Below are positions 46,315-57,389 of a stretch of DNA of 64,000 bases, one piece after another. The stretch's first letter is position 1. The number at the start of each line of letters is the position of its first letter. This DNA is from Amaurobius ferox. Lineage: Eukaryota; Arthropoda; Arachnida; Araneae; Amaurobiidae. The notes beneath the pieces are model-generated. The model saw only the letters and a list, made by a program, of their open reading frames with translations, was not told where the DNA came from and searched no databases. Location of the stretch: NCBI GenBank assembly GCA_951213105.1, contig OX578146.1, positions 56,613,069 to 56,677,068 of the forward strand, read 5' to 3'. Position numbers and translations under genes: made by a program.

Positions 46315-46697
46315 GGCCAACGGCCGTACGGTGCTGAAAACACCGGTTCTCGTTAGATCACCGAAGTCAAGCAGCATCGGGCGCGGTTAGTACTTGGTGG
46401 GTGACCACCTCGGAACGCCGCGTGCTGTTGGCCATCTCGGGTGCGGTATCCCCGTGGTTTGCGCGCTAGATTTGCACGCTGCCACAAATGCCGCCGTGTT
46501 CATGCGGAGTACGATCACGTTAAACATGTGGGTCCGTAAGTCCTTCCGAGAGGTTGGTGGTAGGGGAAGGAGGGTACGGTCCCTGTGGATGCCTCCCCCA
46601 CTGGGTTCCGGTCTAAATTGGGTGGCACTTCCCGGCCGTCCATACAGTTACCTTACACCTTTCTGGTAGGTCGGACGGTCTGGGTCTCAACAACAAC
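46315..46697 (+). mobile_element. 5S rRNA-headed composite SINE, copy 2
   Basis: By eye it differs from copy 1 (7,016-7,397) at only about three positions, all in the 5S head. Flanks ACCATATTTTGTTGG at 46,301-46,315 and 46,698-46,712. It occupies the same H1 position as copy 1. Confidence 0.9.
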
Positions 46698-47205
46698 ACC
46701 ATATTTTGTTGGAATCCTTTTTTTTTTTCACATTTTATGTGATAATTTGAATATGCGCTAAAATTTTCGAAGCAATTTCTGAATTTTAACTTCGCTTAAA
46801 AATATTTGAAAAATTAAGTCCTATATGGTTAAATGAATTTAATTTTTTCAACCCGATTTAAATCCGAAACTAATTTGGTGATAATATTCATTTTCATTCC
46901 CAAACATCCCACAGACAGTCTCAACAACATACTAAAATGCCATTTCAGTAAAGTTACTTTTGCAGAAGACATCCTGCGAATGGGCAGACAGGCAGAGAGA
47001 ATGACCCAAATCCATAAACACTTTTCAACTATGTTAGAATGCGTTAAAATTACAGTTAGAGCATGCATAATAAATTACTGTCTGCATTAGATTCCCAAAT
47101 TTAAATACGTGAAGCTTCTTTTCAAAGTAGTATAAAGCGGATATAATTCGCATCTTTTCTGAGTTAAAATTGTAGAATCCACCTCGAGGGTAGGTGCTTG
47201 CAATT

Positions 47206-47281
47206 TTGTCCCAGTAGCTCAACGGTAAAGCGTCGGTTGTCCAGTTCGAGAAACGGGGTTCTATTCCCCTTCGGGACAGCA
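47206..47281 (+). pseudogene. tRNA-like segment inside H1, best copy
   Basis: GTCCCAGTAGCTCAACGGTA at the 5' end includes an A box (TAGCTCAACGG). ACGGGGTTCTATTCCCC forms a T-arm, and TTCGGGACA pairs partly with the 5' GTCCC. Related segments in copies 1 and 3 show it is an old constituent of H1. It is probably not an active tRNA gene, since arm pairing is imperfect. Confidence 0.6.
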
Positions 47282-47503
47282 AGGCTCTTTACAATATATC
47301 CAGCTGGAAGTTATACATTTTCGGTTAACTTAACACGACGCAGCTGTGGACTATTAACTCACTACTGAGTACTTGTGATATATCACTGGAAAAAATTTAT
47401 TCACTGAAAATTGATAAAAGTAAAATGTCTTTAAATTTGGTGGTTTCTTATGTCAAAGATATCTTCAAAAAGCATGATTTTAGTGTACAATTTATATAGT
47501 AGT

Positions 47504-50125
47504 ACTAGCAGCATACCCGTTCTTCGTACGGAGTATATAATATAAATAAACTTAAAATTAACAATCATGTGCAAATTCCTATAGTATACTAAATGGCATT
47601 TTTAATCAAAATATTCTGTTAAAATATTTAACATAATGCTCCTAAAAAGAAGTTAAGGAATGGCTGTTCTCGTTATTCAAAATTATCTTCACGGGTAGAT
47701 CTGAAGAATAAAATATCCTGGCCTTTTTGTAAGCAAATTTATAAAAAGTATGGAATTGAATCAATATATGCAAAACGATAGCGTGTTGTATGGGATCCGT
47801 ACTACTTATATACGCGAATATTAGAAGATATAACCTGTATTAGTAGATTACATATATAAATTGAAAATATCAATAAATCCGTAATCTTTAAATCAGTAGG
47901 CAATAATTAATTCCAATATGTGCCCAAATGAAAGTGCTAAAATTATATGGGAAGATAAACCCGTACTACTTATAATGTCATAGATTAGAAGATATGTCCT
48001 AGTGTTAGTAAAAGATTACCCGTATTATAATATGTAGTCTGAAAATTTTTTACCAATATATAACAGATTACTTAATAAATTAAAAATATCAATAATCCCT
48101 GCCATCTTCATACCGGAAGGCTTGATTCCAATATATACCAATATACATGTACTACTTATATTCTCTTAGATTAGAAGATATACCCGTGCATTTGTAGAAG
48201 ATTACTCGTACAACGTACAATATATGAGTTTCAACAATTTTTGCCGCAATAAAACAATGCCATAAGAAATTGAACATATCAATAATCTCTAAATCAATAA
48301 TCCCCGAAAACATCAATAATAATAATGTTTAAACATGAAGATCGTAATTGATATTATCCAGTCAAAAATACGATGGCAATGAAATTTATTTTATATACAT
48401 ATCTTCATCATTAAAATCGGAAAAGATTTAATAAAAATCTTCTTCCTCATAAACACATTAAATTTAAATCCGTTGTTAAGCGACATGTTATGATTTGCTT
48501 CAAATAAATTGATGGTCAAAATATCGTCTGAATATCTCTAATAAAAGTTTGGCGACATTTTAAAAAATCGCCAAATGTATCGCCAAGTGGGACTGTAGAA
48601 CTGACAGTCCCACTTGGCGATAAATTGACGGACCATCATCAAAATATTATCCCCTAAAGAAACACAATTTCGTTTATTTAGGGCAATTTATCAATTTCAA
48701 AATATTTTTATGGATTTATAAATATTTTTATCAATTTGGTGACATTTTAAAAAATCGCCAAATTTATCGCCAAGTGAGACTGTAGAACTGACAGTCCCAC
48801 TTGGCGATAAATTGACGAACCATCATCAAAATATTATCCCCTAAAAAAACACAATTTCGTTTATTTAGGGCAATTTATCAATTTCAAAATATGTTTATGG
48901 ATTTATAAATAATTTTATCAATTTGGTGACATTTTAAAAATTCGCTAAATGTGTTACTAAGTAGGGCTGTTGGACTGACAGACAAATGCTAACGAAACAC
49001 TATTTCAGTACTTTCTTTTAACAAAACAAAATAAATTTCATTGATTTACGTCATTTTTATCAATTTGGGGACATTTCAATCATTTTGGTAACTTTTATGA
49101 AATTTGCCAAGTTAGCGATATCCAGCCAAATTCGTAGCTCTAAATTCGCAGATCTGAATAAAATATCGTGATCCAGTTTGTATATACTAAATGAAAACAC
49201 TAAAATATTGTTAGAAGATATACCCATTCTACTCTTTTTCTGTTTAAACAATTGGATAAATGAATTTATTTGGTAAACAAAATATGAGTTTAATAGCTAA
49301 ACACAATATATAAGCTTAAAACCTCTTTGCTAAAATAAATGAAAGTGGTGTATGCAGTTCGCAATTAATATAATTAAAAAAAATCAAACCGTTCATTTAT
49401 AAGATATATTTTAATACCCATTTATTTAATATTCAAATCGAAAAAATAACAATAATCATCAGAAACATATTTAATTTCATTCCTTGGCCGAGCAACATGA
49501 TATAAAATAGAATCTTCCTCATAAAATGCGAAATTAAATAACCATTTTAATATCTTTATACTTCTAATCGTTGAGTAAAAGCTTGTGAAATACAAAACAT
49601 GGAGGTAGATTTTTCCATTTAAATTCATGTTTCAAACAATTCATGCTTTCAGATAGTGACTATTTAATGCAAAAAACCTGCATCAAACTCAAAAATAAAG
49701 TTTTAATTCCCTTTGACGTTTTAAACAAACGATTTTTATCCTTTGCGTTTGGATAAACCAGGGAGTTGGAGAGTAGAACTCCTATAAAAAAAGTTCGGTT
49801 TTTCATTAATATCTCGACAACCCCTGGCCTTAGAAACTCCAAACTTAGGCAAAATTTATGGGGGGCTATTTCAAGGCCACCCAAAAAATTTCATTAAATT
49901 CGGTTCAACCGTTCTCCCGTGATGATGAGATAAACGAACGTTTCGTTTTTTACTAATATCTCGAGAACCACTGGTCGTAGAAATTTCAAACATAGACTAA
50001 ATTTTAAGTGGGGCTATTTCTAGTCTACCCACAAAATTTCATCAAATTCGGTTTAGCCGTTCTCCCGTGATGATGGGACAAACAGACAGACAGACAGACA
50101 GATTTTCAATTTTATTTATATAGAT
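47504..50125 (+). mobile_element. N1, nested element with ACTAGC start and TATATAGAT end
   Basis: It interrupts H1 copy 4; the uninterrupted site is near 37,441-37,455. It starts ACTAGCAGCATACCCGTTC and ends in (GACA)n, TTTTCAATTTTATTTA then TATAGAT. The last 300 nt hold two imperfect repeats of CGTTCTCCCGTGATGATG with surrounding words. No protein motif; contains a 187-bp tandem repeat with a perfect hairpin. Confidence 0.7.
48541..48990 (+). repeat. 187-bp tandem repeat with 18-bp hairpin
   Basis: CAGTCCCACTTGGCGATA begins at 48,605 and 48,792 (187 nt apart), with a third decayed start near 48,930. In the first unit TATCGCCAAGTGGGACTG (48,578-48,595), loop TAGAACTGA, and CAGTCCCACTTGGCGATA (48,605-48,622) form a perfect 18-bp stem. 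Confidence 0.93.
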
Positions 50126-51304
50126 TTACCTTAATAACATTATTCAAAATTGTATCATAAAACTAGCTTTGATATTCGGTTCCTTAACAAACAGAAGAAT
50201 TATGGTGGAAGAGCTAATGGTCGGTTAGGCTTAAGTGCTTCTTTCAGAACTCTCTCGCCGGGAAGGGGGGGGGGGGTCATGAATTTTGGGGAAGGCAAGT
50301 TTTCTTTTTGCCTTATATAAATATATCTAAATGACGTGTAACATAAATAGAAACTAGGTTAACTTAAAATGTATCCTGGGAGGAGGAGCGAATAAGCGTA
50401 TGCGGGGGCTCCGCTCCCCTCTCGGAAGTATGCCTGTAAGAAACACTGAGCCTAAGTGTACGCCTTCCTAGAAACTTCGGTGCACATATGAAACTTTTAC
50501 TCTTGTATAAGATATATTATTCAGCTGAAAATTATAAAATAAGACAAAAATATTATGCATACAGTGCTATTATTGCAAAAAGATATTTAAAAAGGCCGCA
50601 ATTCCCTACATTATAACGTAAACACACCCAAATCGTCGAATATGTGCTTTTTGTAATTCGACAATCCAGAATATCATGTATAAATTATACATGACGTTGA
50701 CATGTATCAATTATGTATATAGCCACTCCCATTTTGTGCTCCCCTATTTATTCCTTCGGAGTTTTCTTGAGACAGTGGAAATCGCATTTATTTGGAAAAA
50801 ATACGAAAGACGAGGGTGCATTTTTAACCAGGTGAGTTCAATACAAATCACCATTTCTGCAAGTTTTTAAATGATTAAGAAATAATACAGAAATTGAAGC
50901 AACTTTCGGTGTGGATTTAATGGTGGAAATAATTTTGACCTTTCAAGCCTAAATTTTATTTCAATTATTGATCAACAGGTCTTAAGTAAAATTTTTTAAC
51001 TTCAGCCATTTGGACGATTTTCAATAAAGCCCAAACCGGACAACATTTTTCTGTCTCTTCAGAAAGAATGATGAGAAAAATAAGAAGTGAAGTATATTTT
51101 TATATGTTCCACAGAAACCGGTAATATTTGAAAAATATATTGTATATAAGAGTGCCTTTCTTTTAATCACAACTCTCAGTTACAATTTTGATTTTTCCAG
51201 AAAGCTGTGTCAAATTCAACCGCAGCTAATTTAAACAAGTAGATCATGTATTCGAGGATTATTACCTTCGAAACGCATTATTTGTCTAATAACCAAATAA
51301 TTAT
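50126..51304 (+). repeat. H1 repeat, copy 4, right part
   Basis: Continues collinear with 7,975-8,970 and 37,447-37,846 (TTACCTTA, CCTAAATTTT-like, GGTAATATTTGAAAAATATA, TAACCAAATAATTATT). Includes a G-run in GGGAAGGGGGGGGGGG near 50,260. Confidence 0.75.
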
Positions 51305-51999
51305 TTAACACTGAACTCACGACGGGTCAAACGACGCTTTTTAAACTTTCTGGCAAAATTTCTTACATACAACGTTATCACATCGCCATTTGACTTAACG
51401 ACTTTTATTATAATTTACTTCCAAGGTATTTTTCAATATTAATTCTTTTCTTGTTTATTTTTTACCAAGAAATAACATGCAACTGGACCTACCTATCAGG
51501 ACTGATCAAATGACCGTTCATAAACTTTCTTGCAAAATTTCTTACATACAACGTTCTCACATAGACATTTGACTTTACGAATTTTATTATAATTTACATC
51601 CAATGTATTTTTCAATATTTATTTTTATCTTGTTTGTTTTTTTACCAAAAAATATATGCAACTGGACCTACTTCCCGCGACGGGTCATTTGATCCGTGTA
51701 ATAAATAGTCTGATGAAATCTTTTTTGCTATTAAATCAGAATTTTGCTGTTTTGCATTATACATGTTGAAATATATCTATTGAGTGTTAGATTTTAGATT
51801 TAGTTTAACAATTTCAAGTTATAGTGCCATTTTGTGAGTCAGTAGTTCTTATTTCTTTATTTTGTTGATAATTCTTATACAAAGAATGTCGAGAAGTTCA
51901 AGATATTTTTAATTAATAGAAAAAGTAAAATGAATATAGCTGAAGAGTGTTCGGGATCCAGTGAAGAGGAAAGTATCTGAAAGTGAAGTGGATAACATA

Positions 52000-53680
52000 C
52001 AGCAGTGACCCAAATTGTGGATACCTTTGGGAAAAATTCTATTTTTGAGGTTTGATGGATCAAAACACCGCACGTTTTTACCAATTCCAGAAAATTATAT
52101 ATCAATGGAAAGATGACTTAATCAAGATTGTAATGCAATAACATTTATTCAATTATCTGTATTCAGTTAAAAGTTTTAGAAAAATGGCCAAAAAAAAAGA
52201 ATCACAACTTGCTTAGGTTTATATGAAGTAGCTTTCCTTCATTTGAATATAGCCATTGAGCATGAGTGTTTAGAGAGCTAATCAAGTGTCGAACCAACAG
52301 CTCACAGGACATTTAACTGTGTGTTATGTGATTGCTATCATGTTGGTTTGGTTTTTTTATGTTCTTTGATTAAGTGAGCCTGTAAAACGTAATAAAATTA
52401 AAGAAATGGCGCAAAGAGTTAACTGGTAGACCAGAAAGCGATCTCAGAGAGAATAGAACTATTACGTGAGCAAGGCTACAGTTATGAAGGAAATAGAAGA
52501 AATATTGGAGGAAACTTAACCAAAGGTGGTACTTCTAAATATTTGAAGAGGTATAAGGAGACTCAGTTACAGCAAAACCAGACTGGTAAAGGCAGGAAAA
52601 GGTGCACAACAGCAAGTAATGATAGAAGAATTGAGACATTGTGCCCAGGTGACAGAAGAAAACCCTCGGTATATACAAGGTGAAATGACACAATGCAATG
52701 TGAAGTTGAGTGCAAGGACTGTTTGGCAGAGGCTGCATGAATTTAGTCTACATGCTAGAATTCCATGGAAAAGCCATTTTTACCTCTCAAATAAAGGTTG
52801 GAAAGATTAAACTGGGCTAAAACCTATGTTAACTGGACAACGGAAAAATGGGACAATGTAAATGGAAGTGATGAGACCAAAATCTTCCTGTTTGGTAGTA
52901 ATGGCGTAAAATACGTAAAGAGAAGAATCGGAGAAGATTTGCATCCTGATTGCATTATACCTACAATGAAACAACCAGTTAGTGTTATGAACTGGGATTC
53001 TATGACATCAAGTGGCGTGGGTAGAATTTGCATGATCAATGGGAATATAGATGCCCAAAGACACATAAATGAAATACTCGAGTCCAAACTGCTGCCTTCT
53101 GCACGTGATCTTTTTCAAGATATTGAAACATTTATATTTCAACTCGATTCAACTCCAAGTCATGTTGCTCGTGTGTGAAAATTAGGTTTCAAAATCATCA
53201 TATTCAACTGCTGGAATCGTCTGGGAATAGCACATACCTTAATCGCATCGAAAATCTATGGAGCTGACTAAAGAAACTTGTTAGTCAGAAGCAACCTAGT
53301 AATAAAACCCAATTAACGGAAACAATAATTCGATCTTGGTTTCACATTATAACAGGTGCAGAACAAAAAAAAAAATCACTCCATGGGAAAGCGGTGTAAG
53401 GCCGTAAGTAAGGCTAAAGGTTACTCAACTAAGTATTAACTGACATGGTGAGAATTTTTGTATATCTCATATTTTCTATCTATTTCACTTTTCTTCTTTA
53501 TAAATGGTGTTATACTAAAAATAATTCATAAATGTTATTGCACTACAATTTTGATTAAATTATCTTTCCATTGCTGTATAATTTTATGGTATTGGTATAG
53601 AAAAAAAAGTTGTGTTATGAGCCATCAAAACTCACATATATACTTTTCCCCAAAGGTTTCTAAAATTTTAGCCACGACTG
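52000..53680 (+). mobile_element. Tc1/mariner element, full-length, inactive
   Basis: Terminal inverted repeats of about 36 nt: CAGCAGTGACCC...GGATACCTTTGGG on the left, and on the right (read inward) CAGTCGTGGCTAAAATTTTA followed by CCTTTGGGG. TA on each side (51,998-51,999 and 53,681-53,682) is the expected target duplication. The flanks GATAACA and GAACAACATGAT rejoin into the sequence seen uninterrupted at 9,367-9,386. At 1,681 bp it has the usual size for Tc1-like elements. Confidence 0.95.
52430..53398 (+). pseudogene. Tc1-like transposase (D34E), broken
   Basis: This would be the cut-and-paste transposase. The N-terminal helix-turn-helix part reads SERIELLREQGYSYE and TSKYLKRYKET. A frame of 126 residues (52,798-53,178) holds NGSDETKIFLFGSNG with the first catalytic D, and IFQLDSTPSH with the second D (codon 53,146-53,148). 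The third acidic residue lies in RIENLW (E codon 53,250-53,252), 104 nt later, which is one nucleotide short of the D34E spacing. The C-terminus keeps KGYSTKY near 53,433. Several stops and frameshifts (for example TGA at 53,176) make it non-functional. Confidence 0.9.
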
Positions 53681-54604
53681 TAGAACAACATGATGATTAC
53701 AGGTCACGTCAATAAATTCAGATTCAGTTTCATGTGTGAGAAAAAAAAGGTCAAATGAGATATTGCAAAGAAAAGAAAACAAAATTACAAAAATCTGTTT
53801 CCAATGAAAAAAATATATGGCCACTACTGTAGAACAACAGGATGGTTCATTTGACACTACAGGCGAATGTGAATCCTCAGGTACAAATGATGAAGAGGAG
53901 AATATTTTGATTATGCGTAAAGGCCAAAAGAGAACGATATCGTTATTGAGGTTCGAAAGTTAAAGTGATGTTGGGGATCGATGTATTGAAATGCGTATTT
54001 TCAAGATGGGCAACAGAAAGAACAAGATATACAGGAAACGTCACCAAATTCGGGTTCAGTTTCATGTATGAGAAAAAAAAGGCCAATTACGATATTGCAA
54101 AGGAAATAAACTTACAAAAATCTGTTTAAATGCAAAAAATATGTGTGTGGAAAATGTGCATTCCAGGACCCAATGATTTGCAAAATATGTGCTAAGGTTT
54201 ACATATTCTTTATTTCTAAATTCAAGAATAATGGGGATTTTGTTCTCTTATTTTATTCATATTTTAATTGAATAAATAAACAAATTAGAACCGTTATTTG
54301 GACAAAATTGTTTTATTCACAAAAAATTGTAAATATAGGTAGGTTTACTGTTAAATTAAATTGATTTCAGATCAAATAATATATAATTTCATTATTTAGC
54401 CAAATCCTGAAGGAAATTATACCAGTATTCCAGGAATAACCATGTCAGTAAAGATACTTTAAATTTCCGGATACTTTAGATGAAATTTTAAATTATGGAG
54501 TAGTAGTTTACCTTTACCTTCATGTTTTAAACAATATACTTTAGGCTAAACTGGTTGTCATTCGGCAAACGATAATTAGGCCCTTTATCCACACACCTAA
54601 GAAA

Positions 54605-54618
54605 GAGTATATTATATA

Positions 54619-54664
<46 letters not shown>
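54605..54664 (+). repeat. (AT)n microsatellite
   Basis: AT run with one G interruption, at the same place relative to piggyBac/H1 as 11,513-11,572. Confidence 0.93.
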
Positions 54665-54668
<4 letters not shown>

Positions 54669-54881
54669 TATTTATTAAATATATATTATACGTCTGTACT
54701 TCTGAAAGGCAGTACAGGTGCAGTCCTCATCCCGATAGCAAAATATTTTTTTAAACGTGAAGCCGCCAGTAAGTTTATGAATAACACGCTTTAGACAAAT
54801 TTAATCATTATGAAGTTCTAACATACATTAACAACATTTAAGAGTGACCAGGTGTCGTCATCTCTGATAGTGGACGCGCTC

Positions 54882-54917
<36 letters not shown>

Positions 54918-55505
54918 ACACACATGCACTTCATTGCTTAGTCAGATGTAGGTCCATGCTGTTAGCTTCAACCTTCCTGACGTTTTGACCTTCGACCGAA
55001 GAATTCTCTCACCGTCAACCATACCACACCCTTCTTGTTGTAGATCAACTTGCTACAGTTCATAATTCCAATCTGCATTAACGAGCATCTACTGTTAACT
55101 ATGGTATGAAGGATAAAGTGTGCTATCTATATCCTTCATGACTATGGTTTACAAATGATGCGCCCCTAACTGTAAATTAAATTACTGAAACGGACTACAA
55201 TCAAATATTTCGTTTTACATTTTATTCATTTTGCGTCTTTAATTAATATAGGCAAACGATTTTTGTCTAGATCTTAAGATTTATTTGTCTAGTCTATGTT
55301 GCATAGTGCTGAAAACAAAATATTGAAAATGTTTTCTGCATTAAAGTAGATTTATTAAAATTCTGCTAGGTATAATGAAACGTATTACCTGTATTAGTGT
55401 TATTTTTCGAATTCTTTTTGCATCCAGAGTTTGTAAATTATCAATATTACGTAACTAATTATATTTTAACTACCTAAGTCATGTTTTACATTTGTGGGAG
55501 ATTCT
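54665..55505. other. no gene recognised
   Basis: Includes a (CA)n run (54,884-54,924). A pair of ATGAAGGATA / TATCCTTCAT words near 55,105-55,140 can form a hairpin. Confidence 0.5.
54884..54924 (+). repeat. (CA)n microsatellite
   Basis: CA run with one T interruption. Confidence 0.95.
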
Positions 55506-56215
55506 GTTTATTATTAATATAAACAGGTTGCTACTGTAATCTGTAAACTTAGCAAATATGTTTAAAAAATTACTCACAAGTGCAAAAATAAAATTGTGAT
55601 GCTGAAAGTTGTGCAGCTAATGTTTAAATATTGAATTTGGCGATTCAAATTTTCTAACGTCAAAAAAAATAATAAAAATTATATAGCCAAATACGATAAC
55701 TAATAATGTTGTATGCACTTATAGCAAGAACCGACAAAATATTGCTTTATGAATAAATTTATCATAATTGTTATTTGAAGCTATAACAAGGAAGATCAAT
55801 CGTTCATAAAGCATTAATTAAGCAACACTTTCCAACTGGAATGCAATTTTATTTAAAAATCTATAAAATGTAATACATTCAGCACTGATATATTTTAATG
55901 ATCACAGTACTACAGTAATTTATACTTGAAAACGTAAAACTTCATCAAAATAATCAATGTTATTTACACAAAATGTACTTCATTCAAATGACGTTATCGA
56001 CATATAAATCTTTGCCTAATCTCTATGTAAAATCAATGAATTCATATCACTTACATTCCAGACTCCAGAGAAATTCAGCAACTCTTTTACATTTCTCTCA
56101 ACTCTTTTACATTTCAGCACTCTCTTTAAAATTTCTTGATTTGTTCACATTCTGTATTCTTAAAATTAGGCTTCGTTGTAGAAATAATCAAACTTTGTGA
56201 TCATTGTAATAACGT
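55506..56215 (+). repeat. H1 repeat, copy 5, fragment
   Basis: Matches 15,690-16,375 (AACAGGTTGCT, TTGTGCAGCTAATG, GAATTTGGCGAT, CAAATGACGTTATCG). It stops at about 56,215, before the region where other copies carry SINEs. Confidence 0.7.
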
Positions 56216-57176
56216 AAAATTGTCCTTATCAAAATTATTACTATAGAACTTACCTATGATGCCGACACTAAGGGTGGAGCATGTAGGCTCCAGGTTCCCA
56301 AGCTGGAGAGACGAACACACAAAATATAAATAAATACACTTGACTTAATTGATCGATTTATTTTAATATTTTAAGTTATAGATATCCATTGTATCTTGAT
56401 TAATGATACTATTATTAAATCTATTATTATAAGACATATAACACTGACAATATTTCATTAATACATATTTACACACATAATAATATTGACATATATTTTT
56501 AAAACAGTTTCATTTAAGTAATCGACACTCAAAATAATTCTTTTAGTTCAATATCTACGAACTCGTTAATATAATCTACTCTTACGAACTGATTGTTCAT
56601 TATTTGAATAATCGATAAAAGTGTGCCTTCCGTGCTAATTAGTGACAAATTGAAAGTTGATTTACCTCTACTCTTTTGTGTTAAGTACTTATTCGTGCAA
56701 TCTCAATGATGCACGAAACTGTTGCACATCTCATAACTGCAACAAGCTTCCATTTTATCGCTCACATTCGATATACTTTTTTCACAGAACCAAGAAACAT
56801 GATGTTAGCTCGTTCGAAAATTTGAAGTCGACTGAACTTTTTGGAATACGGCTTTGGGGCGCTTTTTTCTTTCCCCCATTGGTTTCCTACCACATCTACC
56901 ATTCGTTGTTGATGCAGAAGGGGATGACCACTGTTTATGTATGCATGTGTTGTCATTGGTTCCCTCTGCAGCATTTAGATAGTTCATTAACTTTCCTGGC
57001 ATTTGTAATTGGGGTGGAAACATGTAATACAAATATTGTGTTACATGATATCCCCCCTTGCAGAGAGAAAAATTCAACACACGGTAAACATTGTACTGAA
57101 CACATATGTGTACACATTGCGTGCACTGTGGAAATCTTGATCTGAAGCACTGCACACACATCTGCTACATGAATGA
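56216..57176. other. no gene recognised
   Basis: A 162-codon plus frame (56,657-57,145) is opposed by overlapping minus frames, and none shows a motif or biased composition I would trust. GC is higher than in the surroundings at 56,850-57,100. Confidence 0.4.
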
Positions 57177-57386
57177 ATATCACCATCAAGGAAAACACAA
57201 TATTGTAACATTAGAAGTATATCACCAGCACGTAAAATACAATATTGCCACATTGGAATTATATCACCAGCACTAAAAATACAATATTGCCACATTGGAA
57301 TTATATCACCAGCACGTAAAATACAATATTTTCACATTGGAATTATATCACCAGCGCGGAAGACACATTATTGTCACCTGGAAGGC
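57177..57386 (-). repeat. 42-bp tandem repeat, about five units
   Basis: ATATCACC starts fall at 57,177, 57,219, 57,261, 57,303 and 57,345, exactly 42 nt apart. Since 42 = 14 x 3 the minus strand is open across most units as a 14-residue repeat (MWQYCIFSAGDIIP and variants); one unit has a TGA. Confidence 0.93.
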
Positions 57387-57389
57387 ACA

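Larger units (their letters stand above)
44541..47503 (+). repeat. H1 repeat, copy 4, left part
   Basis: Collinear with copies 1 and 3. Contains a tail-only insertion (45,450), a reverse SINE (45,633), a 5S-headed SINE (46,315) and a tRNA-like segment (47,206). N1 interrupts it at 47,504. Confidence 0.78.
51305..54354 (+). mobile_element. piggyBac-like element, copy 2, split by Tc1
   Basis: TTAA at 51,305-51,308 and 54,351-54,354 flanks decayed versions of the CACTAAACCTACC inverted repeat. Inside the left end is a direct duplication of about 179 bp (AAACTTTCT words at 51,342 and 51,521). Remnants of the acidic N-terminal frame occur at 53,830-54,020, and of the Cys-rich end (CGKCAFQDPMICKIC) at about 54,133. 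A Tc1 element sits at 52,000-53,680. The catalytic domain is absent. Confidence 0.8.

Noticed and set aside
47206..47281. A genuine tRNA gene
   Set aside because: Arms pair imperfectly and the same block sits inside a decayed repeat in two other copies.
56657..57145. 162-codon plus-strand frame as a gene
   Set aside because: Overlapping minus-strand frames of similar length, no motif, no conserved context.
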